From Streptomyces rubradiris (GTDB lineage: Bacteria > Actinomycetota > Actinomycetes > Streptomycetales > Streptomycetaceae), in NCBI RefSeq assembly GCF_016860525.1, contig NZ_BNEA01000015.1, forward strand, positions 3,224,001 through 3,288,000: a stretch of DNA of 64,000 bases. The letters are read 5' to 3'. This document shows positions 29,665 to 37,511 of the stretch, one piece after another. Each line of letters begins with the position of its first letter. Position 1 is the stretch's first letter. Made by a program: the position numbers and the translations under genes. Below the pieces are notes generated by a model. That model ran no database searches. It saw only the letters and a program-made list of their open reading frames with translations, and was not told where the DNA came from.

Positions 29665-30693
29665 ATGCCCGATCGCAGCCTGCGACACCTCACGTTCCCG
29701 CCGCGCCCGGCCCGGGGAGGCGAGCGGGGCGCCGCACTGCTGCGCGAGCGCCCGTCCTCGCCGCCGGCCCACACGCCGGGAGGCGGGGGCGACGGCTCCG
29801 GGCGGGGCGGTTTCGGACAGGGCGGTACCGCACAGGGCGGTTCCGGCGGCTCGGGGCACGGTGGCTCCGGACGGGGCGGTTCCGGCGGCTCGGGGCACGG
29901 TGGCTCCGGGCAGGGCGGCGAGCGGCAGGACGACAATCCGTTCGCGCCGCCGCCGGAGGGCGCTCCGGACCGGCCCTGGCGGCCCCGGACCCCGGGGAAT
30001 CCGGGAAATGCCGGAGATCCAGGAGGCGCGGGCGGACCCGGGTACGGGCCGGGGCAGGGGCCCGGCGCGGGGCAGCAGGGCCAGGGTCATGGGTACGCCC
30101 CGTGGCCGGGGGCCGGTGCGGGTCAGGGTCCCGGTCAGGGGCAGGGCCCAGGTCAGGGGCAGGGTCCCGGGGGCGGGGCGCCCTGGGGCAGTCAGTGGAG
30201 TGACCGGCAGCCCGGCCGCTCCCCCGACGGCTTCGGCCAGCGGCCCGGCGGCGGACCGCAGGGGCCCGGCGGACCGGCCGGTCCCGGCATGCGCTGGGAC
30301 CCGAGCGACCCGGCCCAGCGCCGCGCGCGGTACGCCCTGCTGTCCGGCATGTGGTCCGTCTTCTTCGTCCTGTTCAGCTGGCCCTACGTGGCGCTGCTGC
30401 TGGGCGCGCTGTCCCTGTACTGGGGCAGCAGCGCGCTGCGCGCCAAGCCGCGCTCCCAGGCCCCGGACGCCCCGGCGGCCCCGCCCGGCCGGCCGCAGAC
30501 GACGGCGGCCGTCGGCGGCCTGATCACGGCGTCCCTGGCGCTGGTCCTGGTGGCCTCCACGTTCACGGTGCAGCTGGTCTACCGCGACTACTACACCTGC
30601 GTCGGCGACGCCCTCACCCACGAGGCCAAGCAGTCCTGCGAGACCCTGCTGCCGAACGAGCTGCGGGGCGTACTGGGCGACCAGGACGACTGA
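29665..30693 (+). CDS. Gly/Gln/Pro-rich membrane protein
   Basis: The 342-residue protein has a 195-residue low-complexity cytoplasmic region followed by two membrane helices ([27 protein letters not shown] and [23 protein letters not shown]) and a short end with two cysteines ([17 protein letters not shown]). The tail region includes exact DNA repeats: a 39-bp unit ([13 protein letters not shown]) and an 18-bp GQGPGQ unit. The hydrophobic part resembles DUF4190-type proteins. ATG at 29665 is the most likely start; a TTG one codon earlier is possible. It is convergent with the PerM-like gene. Function unknown. Confidence 0.78.
   Translation: MPDRSLRHLTFPPRPARGGERGAALLRERPSSPPAHTPGGGGDGSGRGGFGQGGTAQGGSGGSGHGGSGRGGSGGSGHGGSGQGGERQDDNPFAPPPEGAPDRPWRPRTPGNPGNAGDPGGAGGPGYGPGQGPGAGQQGQGHGYAPWPGAGAGQGPGQGQGPGQGQGPGGGAPWGSQWSDRQPGRSPDGFGQRPGGGPQGPGGPAGPGMRWDPSDPAQRRARYALLSGMWSVFFVLFSWPYVALLLGALSLYWGSSALRAKPRSQAPDAPAAPPGRPQTTAAVGGLITASLALVLVASTFTVQLVYRDYYTCVGDALTHEAKQSCETLLPNELRGVLGDQDD
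29835..29912 (+). repeat. 39-bp coding tandem repeat, two copies
   Basis: GGGCGGTTCCGGCGGCTCGG begins each unit at 29835 and 29874. The copies are identical for at least 36 bases and encode the repeated [13 protein letters not shown] segment of the membrane protein, a site prone to copy-number change. Confidence 0.75.
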
Positions 30694-30712
30694 GGTCACA
30701 GGACGGCTGAGG

Positions 30713-32653
30713 TCACCTCTCGCCCGGGGTCGCTCGCCCGAAGGAGTCGGGGCGGGGCTCCGGTCCCTCCGGGTCGGCGGACGGCTGCCCGGCGAGGGGC
30801 TGTCCGGCAGATGACTGCCCGCCGGCGGACTGCCCGGCGAGCGGCGGGTCGGTGGCCGGTGTGGCCGCCGGTCCTGACGCGGCCCGCCTCAGGGCCGCCC
30901 AGCGGGAGGCGCGGGCCACGTCGTCGTGCCAGTCACCGGCGCGGGACTCGCCGAACGGCGTGGGGAACGGGTCCTCGGCGGGGAGGAAGTCGTAGAGGTC
31001 CTCCTCGGCGGCCTCGGCCGCGGCCTCCGCCTGCGCGGGAACCTTCCTCCTGCCCCAGGCCCGCCATCCGGCACCGGCGCCGTCCCCACGGCCGCCCGGC
31101 CCCGGCACCGCACCGGCCCGGGCGGGAGCCCCGGTGGCGCCCGTGCCCGGATGCGCTTCCGCCGTCCGGCCAAGGTCCGCTTCCGCCGTCCCGCCCGGGT
31201 CCGGCGTCTCTTCGGCCGCCCTCGCCGGGCCGGGGGACGCCGCGGCCACCGCCTCGCCGCTGTCCTTGTCCCCTCGGCCCCCCTTCGGCGCCGTACTCCC
31301 CGCCCCCTTCGCCGGTCCCCCGACGGCCCCCGGACGCCGGCCGCGCAGCAGCCGCCAGGCGCGGGAGATCAGTGCCACCGGCAGCGCGAACACCGGCGTC
31401 CAGAGCCCGGCCGCTCCCCCGGCGCGCGGCCACGGCGGGCCGAGGCGGGACAGCGTGGCAACGCCCAGGGGGCCGCCGGCCAGCGCGGTGAGCAGGGCTA
31501 CGGCCACCGCGCAGACCGCCCCCGTCAGCAGCACCACCCCGGCGGTCTGGCCGGCCGACCAGCGGGCCCGGGCCGGCTCCCCGGGTCCCGGCGGCCGTAC
31601 CGCCGCCCGCGCCACGAACCACCCCGCCGTCATCCCGGCCACCGCCGGGATGACTCCCACCACCCAGTGCTGCGGCGTACCGGCACCCGGTTCCGGCACC
31701 GCGGCCAGCAGCGGGAACGGCGGCAGCAGCGGGGCGGGGTCGGAGGCGAACGGGTCGACCAGGTGTCCGGCGCCGAGGGCGAACCCGGGGCCGAGGGCGT
31801 AGGAGGCGGCCCACACCGCGGCGTTGGGGATCAGCGCGATGCCGAGCAGCAGCACGGCGAACCGGCCCGTCCAGCCCTCCGTCAGCTGGAGGAACGACGT
31901 CCGCGCCGCCGCGCCGTGCCACACCAGCGACACCCCGGCCAGCAGGGCGCCGCCGCCGAGCAGCACGGCGGTGGCGGCACCGGCGGCCCGTGCCGCCGCG
32001 CCCAGCCGGGCCCGCTCGTCCGCGCCGAACACCGGTCGCCGCACCCGTTCCGGCACCACCGCGAGCACGCGCAACAGGGGCTCGGCGGGGCAGCCGTGGC
32101 CCGCCCACACCCCGGCACCGGCCGCGCTCGCCACCACGGCCGGGAGACATACCGTCAGCCAGCCCCAGTGGGGGCGCAGTTCGCCGCCGGAGCAGTACAG
32201 CGCCGTGGCGACGCCGACGCCCAGATAGCCGAGGACCACGCCGGTCCACGCCGTGCGCGCGGGCACCGGTGGCGGGCCGTCCGGTTCGGCGGGCGCGTCG
32301 GTGGCGTCCCGCGCCGCCCGGTACAGCAGCCACACCGGCAAGGCGAGCAGCAGCAGCGGGGTGATGCCGACGGGCATGGGGGTGCCGGAGAGGGTGTCGG
32401 TGCGGACCAGTTCGACCCCGTGCCCCAGCAGCCACAGGGCGGCGGTGACGTGCAGCGCGCCGGCCGGTCCGCTGTCGGGGTACGGCGAGCTGACCCACAG
32501 CGCCATGACGAGGACCGCCGTGGCGCCGAGGCCCAGGCCGGCCGCGACGGCTCCGGCCAGCAGGCTCGCGGCGAGTCCGGGCGAGCGGTCGCGCAGCCGG
32601 GAGAGGGCGGGTGACGACGAGGGGCGCACGGTCATCCGGATCACGCACGCCAT
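30713..32653 (-). CDS. DUF6350/PerM-like polytopic membrane protein
   Basis: The 646-residue protein has about ten membrane helices in its first 430 residues, then a long Ala/Gly/Pro-rich tail with a conserved-looking end ([42 protein letters not shown]). The N-terminal part matches the DUF6350 family. Its position beside purN-purH and sucCD is the same as PerM (Rv0955) in M. tuberculosis, which is needed for cell division and persistence at low magnesium, so it may be the orthologue (inference from synteny). The start is uncertain: ATG at 32653, or ATG at 32635, which removes six residues. Confidence 0.82.
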   Translation of the reverse strand: MACVIRMTVRPSSSPALSRLRDRSPGLAASLLAGAVAAGLGLGATAVLVMALWVSSPYPDSGPAGALHVTAALWLLGHGVELVRTDTLSGTPMPVGITPLLLLALPVWLLYRAARDATDAPAEPDGPPPVPARTAWTGVVLGYLGVGVATALYCSGGELRPHWGWLTVCLPAVVASAAGAGVWAGHGCPAEPLLRVLAVVPERVRRPVFGADERARLGAAARAAGAATAVLLGGGALLAGVSLVWHGAAARTSFLQLTEGWTGRFAVLLLGIALIPNAAVWAASYALGPGFALGAGHLVDPFASDPAPLLPPFPLLAAVPEPGAGTPQHWVVGVIPAVAGMTAGWFVARAAVRPPGPGEPARARWSAGQTAGVVLLTGAVCAVAVALLTALAGGPLGVATLSRLGPPWPRAGGAAGLWTPVFALPVALISRAWRLLRGRRPGAVGGPAKGAGSTAPKGGRGDKDSGEAVAAASPGPARAAEETPDPGGTAEADLGRTAEAHPGTGATGAPARAGAVPGPGGRGDGAGAGWRAWGRRKVPAQAEAAAEAAEEDLYDFLPAEDPFPTPFGESRAGDWHDDVARASRWAALRRAASGPAATPATDPPLAGQSAGGQSSAGQPLAGQPSADPEGPEPRPDSFGRATPGER

Positions 32654-32728
32654 GCTCCCAACGACACGCGCTTTCCCGGTGTAACAGGCGAACCACCGAT
32701 GTGTCGCCCAATATGTGTTTATGTTCTT

Positions 32729-32740
32729 TTTCGTACGAAA
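32729..32740. promoter_or_regulatory. TTTCGTACGAAA palindrome before the sigma-like gene
   Basis: This perfect 12-bp palindrome lies seven bases upstream of the start codon, in an AT-rich stretch unusual for this genome. It probably overlaps the promoter or leader and could be an autoregulatory site. Confidence 0.4.
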
Positions 32741-32746
32741 GGGTGC

Positions 32747-33721
32747 ATGGTGACGACGCAGAACCCTGCCGGCCCGCCACCGTCGGGCAGCCGCCGACGT
32801 CCGCGCCGGTCCCGGCCGCTGACGCAGGTTCAGAAGCCCGACGAGCGGACGGCCCCCGGCGCCGCGGACCCGGAACCCGGCCGACGGACCGAGTCGCCCG
32901 ATGTCCCGTCCGACCCGTCACGGCAGTTGACACCCGATCAAGCCTTCGACGCCCTCTACGCCTTCTGCGCCCCCGCCCTCGTACGCCAGACCTATCTGCT
33001 CACCGGGCGCCGGGAACTGGCCCGCGAGGCGGTGGAACGGGCCTTCCAGCTGGCCTGGCAGCGCTGGCCGGACGTGGCCCGGGACCGGGATCCGGCCGGC
33101 TGGGTGCGCGCGGTGGCGTACGACTGGGCGCTCTCCCCCTGGCACCGCTTCCGCCCCCGCCACCGGTCCCCGGAGCCCCCGCCCGCCGACCCGGCCGACC
33201 GGGAACTGCTGCACGCGCTGCTCACACTGCCGCCGGCGTACCGGCGCACGCTCGTCCTGTACGACGGTGTGGGGCTCGATCTGCCGGAGACTGCGGCGGA
33301 GACGGAGGCGAGCACCCCGGCCGCCGCCAGCCGGCTGACCCATGCGCGCGAGGCGGTGGCCGTGCGGCTGCCGGAGCTGGCCGATCCCGCCGCGCTCCAC
33401 CGCCGGCTGCTCGAACTGGCCTCGGCCGAGCGGCTCGGCTCGGCCCGGCCGACCCATGTGCGCACCGGCTCCGAGCGCCGGAACGTCTTCTGGACCAGGG
33501 CGGCCATCGCCTTCACGGTGACGATCGTCGGCGCGACGACGCTCACGCTGCGGACGGCGCCGACGCGCTACGAACCGCCGATCGCCCCGGCACAGGCGGT
33601 GCGGGGGGTGCCCGCGGTGAGCGGAATGGGCCCGCTGTCGCGGGAGGAACGGGAGCTGCGCGAGAAGCTGAGGCGAGCGGAGACCAACGGACCGGAGAGG
33701 GTGTTTCCGGAGGCACGGTGA
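32747..33721 (+). CDS. ECF sigma factor-like protein with C-terminal membrane anchor
   Basis: The 324-residue protein has a disordered N-terminus, a sigma region 2-like block ([63 protein letters not shown]), and a region 4-like block ([51 protein letters not shown]). Unlike normal ECF sigmas it continues into a single membrane segment ([20 protein letters not shown]) and an outside tail of about 50 residues. It may be a membrane-tethered regulator released on a signal, or a degenerate sigma. Start ATG 32747, with GTG one codon on also possible. It lies between perM-like and sucCD genes. Confidence 0.8.
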   Translation: MVTTQNPAGPPPSGSRRRPRRSRPLTQVQKPDERTAPGAADPEPGRRTESPDVPSDPSRQLTPDQAFDALYAFCAPALVRQTYLLTGRRELAREAVERAFQLAWQRWPDVARDRDPAGWVRAVAYDWALSPWHRFRPRHRSPEPPPADPADRELLHALLTLPPAYRRTLVLYDGVGLDLPETAAETEASTPAAASRLTHAREAVAVRLPELADPAALHRRLLELASAERLGSARPTHVRTGSERRNVFWTRAAIAFTVTIVGATTLTLRTAPTRYEPPIAPAQAVRGVPAVSGMGPLSREERELREKLRRAETNGPERVFPEAR

Positions 33722-33823
33722 ACACGGGCCACCCGGCTGTCCGGCCGGACCGGGCATCCGGCTGTACGACCGGGCGGCGGATGTACGGGCCTGGCGGCCC
33801 CTTCGGTGCGTGCGCTGAAACGC

Positions 33824-33860
33824 CGGCAGGCCCGCCCCGGGCGACGGGGCGGGCCTGCCG
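33824..33860. terminator. Terminator downstream of sucD
   Basis: Perfect 16-bp arms (CGGCAGGCCCGCCCCG and complement) with a 5-base loop. It lies between convergent genes (sigma-like and sucD) and can serve both. Confidence 0.9.
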
Positions 33861-33877
33861 ACGAGTGACCGGGCCGG

Positions 33878-34762
33878 TCAGGCCGAGAGGATCTCCCGGG
33901 CCAGCTTCGCCGTCTCGGTCGGGGTCTTGCCGACCTTGACGCCGGCGGCCTCCAGGGCCTCCTTCTTGGCCTGTGCGGTGCCGGAGGAGCCGGAGACGAT
34001 GGCGCCGGCGTGACCCATGGTCTTGCCCTCGGGCGCGGTGAAGCCCGCGACGTAACCGACGACCGGCTTCGTCACGTTCTCCTTGATGAACGCCGCGGCA
34101 CGCTCCTCGGCGTCACCGCCGATCTCACCGATCATCACGATGAGGTCGGTCTCGGGGTCGTCCTGGAACGCGGCCAGGGCGTCGATGTGCGTGGTGCCGA
34201 TGATCGGGTCGCCACCGATGCCGACGGCGGTGGTGAAGCCGATGTCGCGCAGCTCGTACATCATCTGGTAGGTCAGCGTGCCGGACTTCGACACCAGGCC
34301 GATGCGGCCCGGCTTGGTGATGTCGCCCGGGATGATGCCGACGTTCGACTGGCCCGGGGTGATGATGCCGGGGCAGTTCGGGCCGATGATGCGGGTCTTG
34401 TTGCCCTTCTTGCCGGCGTACGCCCAGAACGCGGCCGTGTCGTGCACGGCGATGCCCTCGGTGATGACGACGGCCAGCGGGATCTCGGCGTCGATGGCCT
34501 CGACGACCGCGTCCTTGGTGAACTTCTCCGGCACGAAGATGACGGAGACGTTGGCGCCGGTCTTCTCGATGGCCTCCTTGACGGTGCCGAAGACGGGTAC
34601 CTCGGTGCCGTCGAAGTCCACGGTCTGACCCGCCTTGCGCGGGTTCACGCCGCCCACGACGTTCGTTCCGTCACCGAGCATGAGCTTGGTGTGCTTCATG
34701 CCGGTGGCGCCGGTCATGCCCTGGACGATGACCTTGCTGTCCTTGTTGAGCCAGATAGCCAT
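33878..34762 (-). CDS. sucD: Succinyl-CoA synthetase alpha subunit
   Basis: The 294-residue subunit binds CoA and carries the phosphohistidine. Features are the N-terminal CoA-binding domain ([20 protein letters not shown]), [44 protein letters not shown], and the active-site histidine in [29 protein letters not shown]. With SucC it makes succinate and ATP/GTP from succinyl-CoA in the TCA cycle. It follows sucC by 26 bases. Confidence 0.97.
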   Translation of the reverse strand: MAIWLNKDSKVIVQGMTGATGMKHTKLMLGDGTNVVGGVNPRKAGQTVDFDGTEVPVFGTVKEAIEKTGANVSVIFVPEKFTKDAVVEAIDAEIPLAVVITEGIAVHDTAAFWAYAGKKGNKTRIIGPNCPGIITPGQSNVGIIPGDITKPGRIGLVSKSGTLTYQMMYELRDIGFTTAVGIGGDPIIGTTHIDALAAFQDDPETDLIVMIGEIGGDAEERAAAFIKENVTKPVVGYVAGFTAPEGKTMGHAGAIVSGSSGTAQAKKEALEAAGVKVGKTPTETAKLAREILSA

Positions 34763-34788
34763 GGTGGTTTGAGTCCTCGTCCTCGTAC

Positions 34789-35964
34789 TTACTTGGCGGC
34801 GGCCAGCTCGGCGGCCTTGTCGGCCGCGCCGTCCATGGTGTCGACGCGCTGCACCAGCGGGTGGTTGGCGTCCGTGAGGATCTTCCGGCCCAGCTCGGCG
34901 TTGTTGCCGTCGAGGCGGACGACGAGCGGCTTCTCGACCTTCTCGCCGCGGTCCTCCAGGAGCTTCAGGGCCTGCACGATGCCGTTGGCGACCTCGTCGC
35001 AGGCGGTGATGCCACCGAAGACGTTCACGAAGACGGACTTCACGTCCGGGTCGCCCAGGATGATCTCCAGGCCGTTCGCCATGACCTGGGCGGAGGCGCC
35101 GCCACCGATGTCCAGGAAGTTGGCGGGCTTGACGCCGCCGTGCTTCTCACCGGCGTACGCGACGACGTCCAGGGTGCTCATGACGAGACCGGCGCCGTTG
35201 CCGATGATGCCGACCTCGCCGTCCAGCTTGACGTAGTTGAGGCCCTTCTCCTTGGCGGCCGCCTCGAGCGGGTTGGCGGCGGCCTTGTCGTGGAGCTCGT
35301 CCCAGTCGTGGCGGAACTCGGCGTTGTCGTCCAGCGACACCTTGCCGTCGAGGGCGATGACCTCACCGGAGGCGACCTTGGCCAGCGGGTTGACCTCGAC
35401 CAGGAGGGCGTCCGACTTGATGAAGGTGTCCCACAGCTTGACCAGGACGTTCGCGACCTTGTCCGCGACCTCGGCCGGGAACTTGGCGGCCTCGACGATC
35501 TCGCGGGCCTTGGCCTCGTCCACACCGTCGATGGCGTCGATCGCGATCTTGGCGACGGCCTCGGGGCGGGTGGCCGCCACCTCCTCGATCTCCATGCCGC
35601 CCTCGACGGACGCGATGGAGAGGAAGGTGCGGTTGGCGCGGTCGAGGAGGAAGGAGACGTAGTACTCCTCGAGGATCTCCGGAGCGGTCTCGGCGATCAT
35701 GACCTTGTGGACCGTGTGGCCCTTGATGTCCATGCCGAGGATGTCCGTCGCACGGGCAACGGCCTCGTCCGGGGTGGCGGCCAGCTTCACGCCACCGGCC
35801 TTACCGCGGCCACCGACCTTCACCTGCGCCTTGACGACGGACTTGCCGCCGAGCCGCTCGGTGATCTCGCGCGCCGCCTCAGGCGTGTCGATGACTTCAC
35901 CGGCCAGCACCGGTACATCGTGCTTGGCGAAGAGGTCCCTCGCCTGGTACTCGAACAGGTCCAC
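34789..35964 (-). CDS. sucC: Succinyl-CoA synthetase beta subunit
   Basis: The 391-residue subunit has the ATP-grasp domain ([52 protein letters not shown] [21 protein letters not shown]) and the C-terminal ligase domain with [36 protein letters not shown] and [16 protein letters not shown]. It forms the nucleotide and succinate sites of the synthetase with SucD, encoded directly downstream. The first gene of the pair starts at ATG 35964. Confidence 0.97.
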   Translation of the reverse strand: MDLFEYQARDLFAKHDVPVLAGEVIDTPEAAREITERLGGKSVVKAQVKVGGRGKAGGVKLAATPDEAVARATDILGMDIKGHTVHKVMIAETAPEILEEYYVSFLLDRANRTFLSIASVEGGMEIEEVAATRPEAVAKIAIDAIDGVDEAKAREIVEAAKFPAEVADKVANVLVKLWDTFIKSDALLVEVNPLAKVASGEVIALDGKVSLDDNAEFRHDWDELHDKAAANPLEAAAKEKGLNYVKLDGEVGIIGNGAGLVMSTLDVVAYAGEKHGGVKPANFLDIGGGASAQVMANGLEIILGDPDVKSVFVNVFGGITACDEVANGIVQALKLLEDRGEKVEKPLVVRLDGNNAELGRKILTDANHPLVQRVDTMDGAADKAAELAAAK

Positions 35965-36287
35965 GCGCTTCCGTCCCTATCAGTGATCTCGCGGTTCGTT
36001 GGATGCGTGGGCGTGCCGCGAAGGGCAACGTGACGTCCGCTTGTCACAAGGGAGGCGCACACGGTGTCCGAGCGCGCGGCATGTCCGTCTCGCAGGTTAT
36101 CGCCGCTTGAGGGGGCTCCCTAAATCGAGGGTCACACACGCGCGGTGATACCTGTCACATGATGCCGCGTTCACTGGCACGGGGTGCCGCCGTATGGGTG
36201 CGGTTGCGTGCCCACGGGTGGTCTGCGCGGTCCGCCCGCTCTCACCGGGCGGGGACGGGCCCGGTGAGGGCGGGCGGCCGTCCGGGG
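35965..36287. other. Region between sucC and the VWA gene
   Basis: This 323-base gap holds the sucC promoter side, an 11-bp palindrome CTTGTCACAAG (36040-36050), and the terminator of the VWA operon (36232-36277). The middle part (about 36060-36230) has no gene or RNA that I recognise. Confidence 0.5.
36232..36277 (-). terminator. Terminator of the MoxR-DUF5682-VWA operon
   Basis: CTCACCGGGC/GCCCGGTGAG (10 bp) is extended by an outer CCGCCCGC/GGCGGGCGG stem, 11 bases past the VWA stop. Confidence 0.8.
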
Positions 36288-37511
36288 TCAGGCCGGGTCG
36301 GGTATGGGCAGCGGGCGCTTCTCCAGGGCCGCCGCCATCACCTCGGGGAACAGGTCGGGGGTGCAGGCGAAGGCCGGTGCGCCGAGCGCGGCGAGCGCCG
36401 CCGCGTGCTCCCGGTCGTACGCGGGCGCGCCCTCGTCCGACAGCGCGAGCAGCGCCACGAACCGCACCCCGGACGCCTTCATCGCGGCGACCCGCTTGAG
36501 CATCTCGTCGCGGATGCCGCCCTCGTACAGGTCGCTGATCAGCACGACCACGGTCTCGGCCGGCCGGGTGATCCGCTCCTGGCAGTAGGCGAGCGCCCGG
36601 TTGATGTCGGTGCCGCCGCCGAGCTGGGTGCCGAAGAGCACGTCGACGGGGTCGTCCAGCTGGTCGGTCAGGTCGACGACCGCCGTGTCGAAGACGACGA
36701 GCCGGGTGCTGATCGACCGCATGGAGGCGAGGACCGCGCCGAACACCGACGCGTAGACCACGGACGCCGCCATCGACCCGGACTGGTCGACGCAGAGCAC
36801 GACCTCCTTCCTCACCGACCGCGCGGCCCGCCCGTAGCCGATCAGCCGCTCGGGTACGACCGTGCGGTACTCCGGCAGGTAGTGCTTGAGGTTGGCCGCG
36901 ATGGTGCGGTTCCAGTCGATGTCGTGGTGGCGCGGGCGCTGGACGCGCGCGCTGCGGTCCAGGGCGCCGGTGAGGGTGGCCCGAGTGCGGGTGGCGAGCC
37001 GCTTCTCCAGTTCCTCGACCACCTTGCGCACCACCGCGCGGGCCGTCTCCCGCGTCGTCTCGGGCATCGCCTTGTGCAGCGAGAGCAGCGTGCCGACCAG
37101 GTGCACGTCGGGCTCCACCGCCTGGAGCATCTCCGGCTCCAGCAGCAGGGAGGCGAGGCCGAGCCGGTCGATGGCGTCGCGCTGCATGACCTGGACGACG
37201 GACGACGGGAAGTAGTCGCGGATGTCGCCGAGCCAGCGCGCCACGGACGGCGCCGACGCGCCGAGCCCGGCCGAACGCTCCCGCCCCGGCTGCGCCTTGT
37301 CCCCCTTGCCGTAGAGCGCGGCCAGCGCGCCGTCCATCGCCGCGTCCCGGCCGGACAGCGTGCATCCGGTGCCGTCGGCCTGGTCCCCGCCGAGCACCAG
37401 CCGCCAGCGCCGCAGCCGCTCCCGCGCCGGGTCGGCCGCCGGTACTGGTACTGGTGCCGATGCCGGTGCCCGCACCAGTGCCGCCGTCTGTCCGGCCGTC
37501 GTGTCCGTCAT
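36288..37511 (-). CDS. VWA domain protein of a MoxR-type operon
   Basis: The 407-residue protein ends in a von Willebrand A domain. The metal-dependent adhesion site is intact: DQSGSM at residues 242-247, a threonine in LGGGTDIN, and ISDLYEGG near residue 330. The N-terminal 200 residues are helical (DAAMDGALAALYGKGD, FPSSVVQVMQRDAIDRLGLASLLLEPEMLQ). MoxR ATPases use such VWA partners as metal-dependent adaptors for remodelling or inserting cofactors. It overlaps the DUF5682 gene by four bases and is the last gene of the operon. No export signal is present, so it acts in the cytoplasm. Confidence 0.92.
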   Translation of the reverse strand: MTDTTAGQTAALVRAPASAPVPVPAADPARERLRRWRLVLGGDQADGTGCTLSGRDAAMDGALAALYGKGDKAQPGRERSAGLGASAPSVARWLGDIRDYFPSSVVQVMQRDAIDRLGLASLLLEPEMLQAVEPDVHLVGTLLSLHKAMPETTRETARAVVRKVVEELEKRLATRTRATLTGALDRSARVQRPRHHDIDWNRTIAANLKHYLPEYRTVVPERLIGYGRAARSVRKEVVLCVDQSGSMAASVVYASVFGAVLASMRSISTRLVVFDTAVVDLTDQLDDPVDVLFGTQLGGGTDINRALAYCQERITRPAETVVVLISDLYEGGIRDEMLKRVAAMKASGVRFVALLALSDEGAPAYDREHAAALAALGAPAFACTPDLFPEVMAAALEKRPLPIPDPA

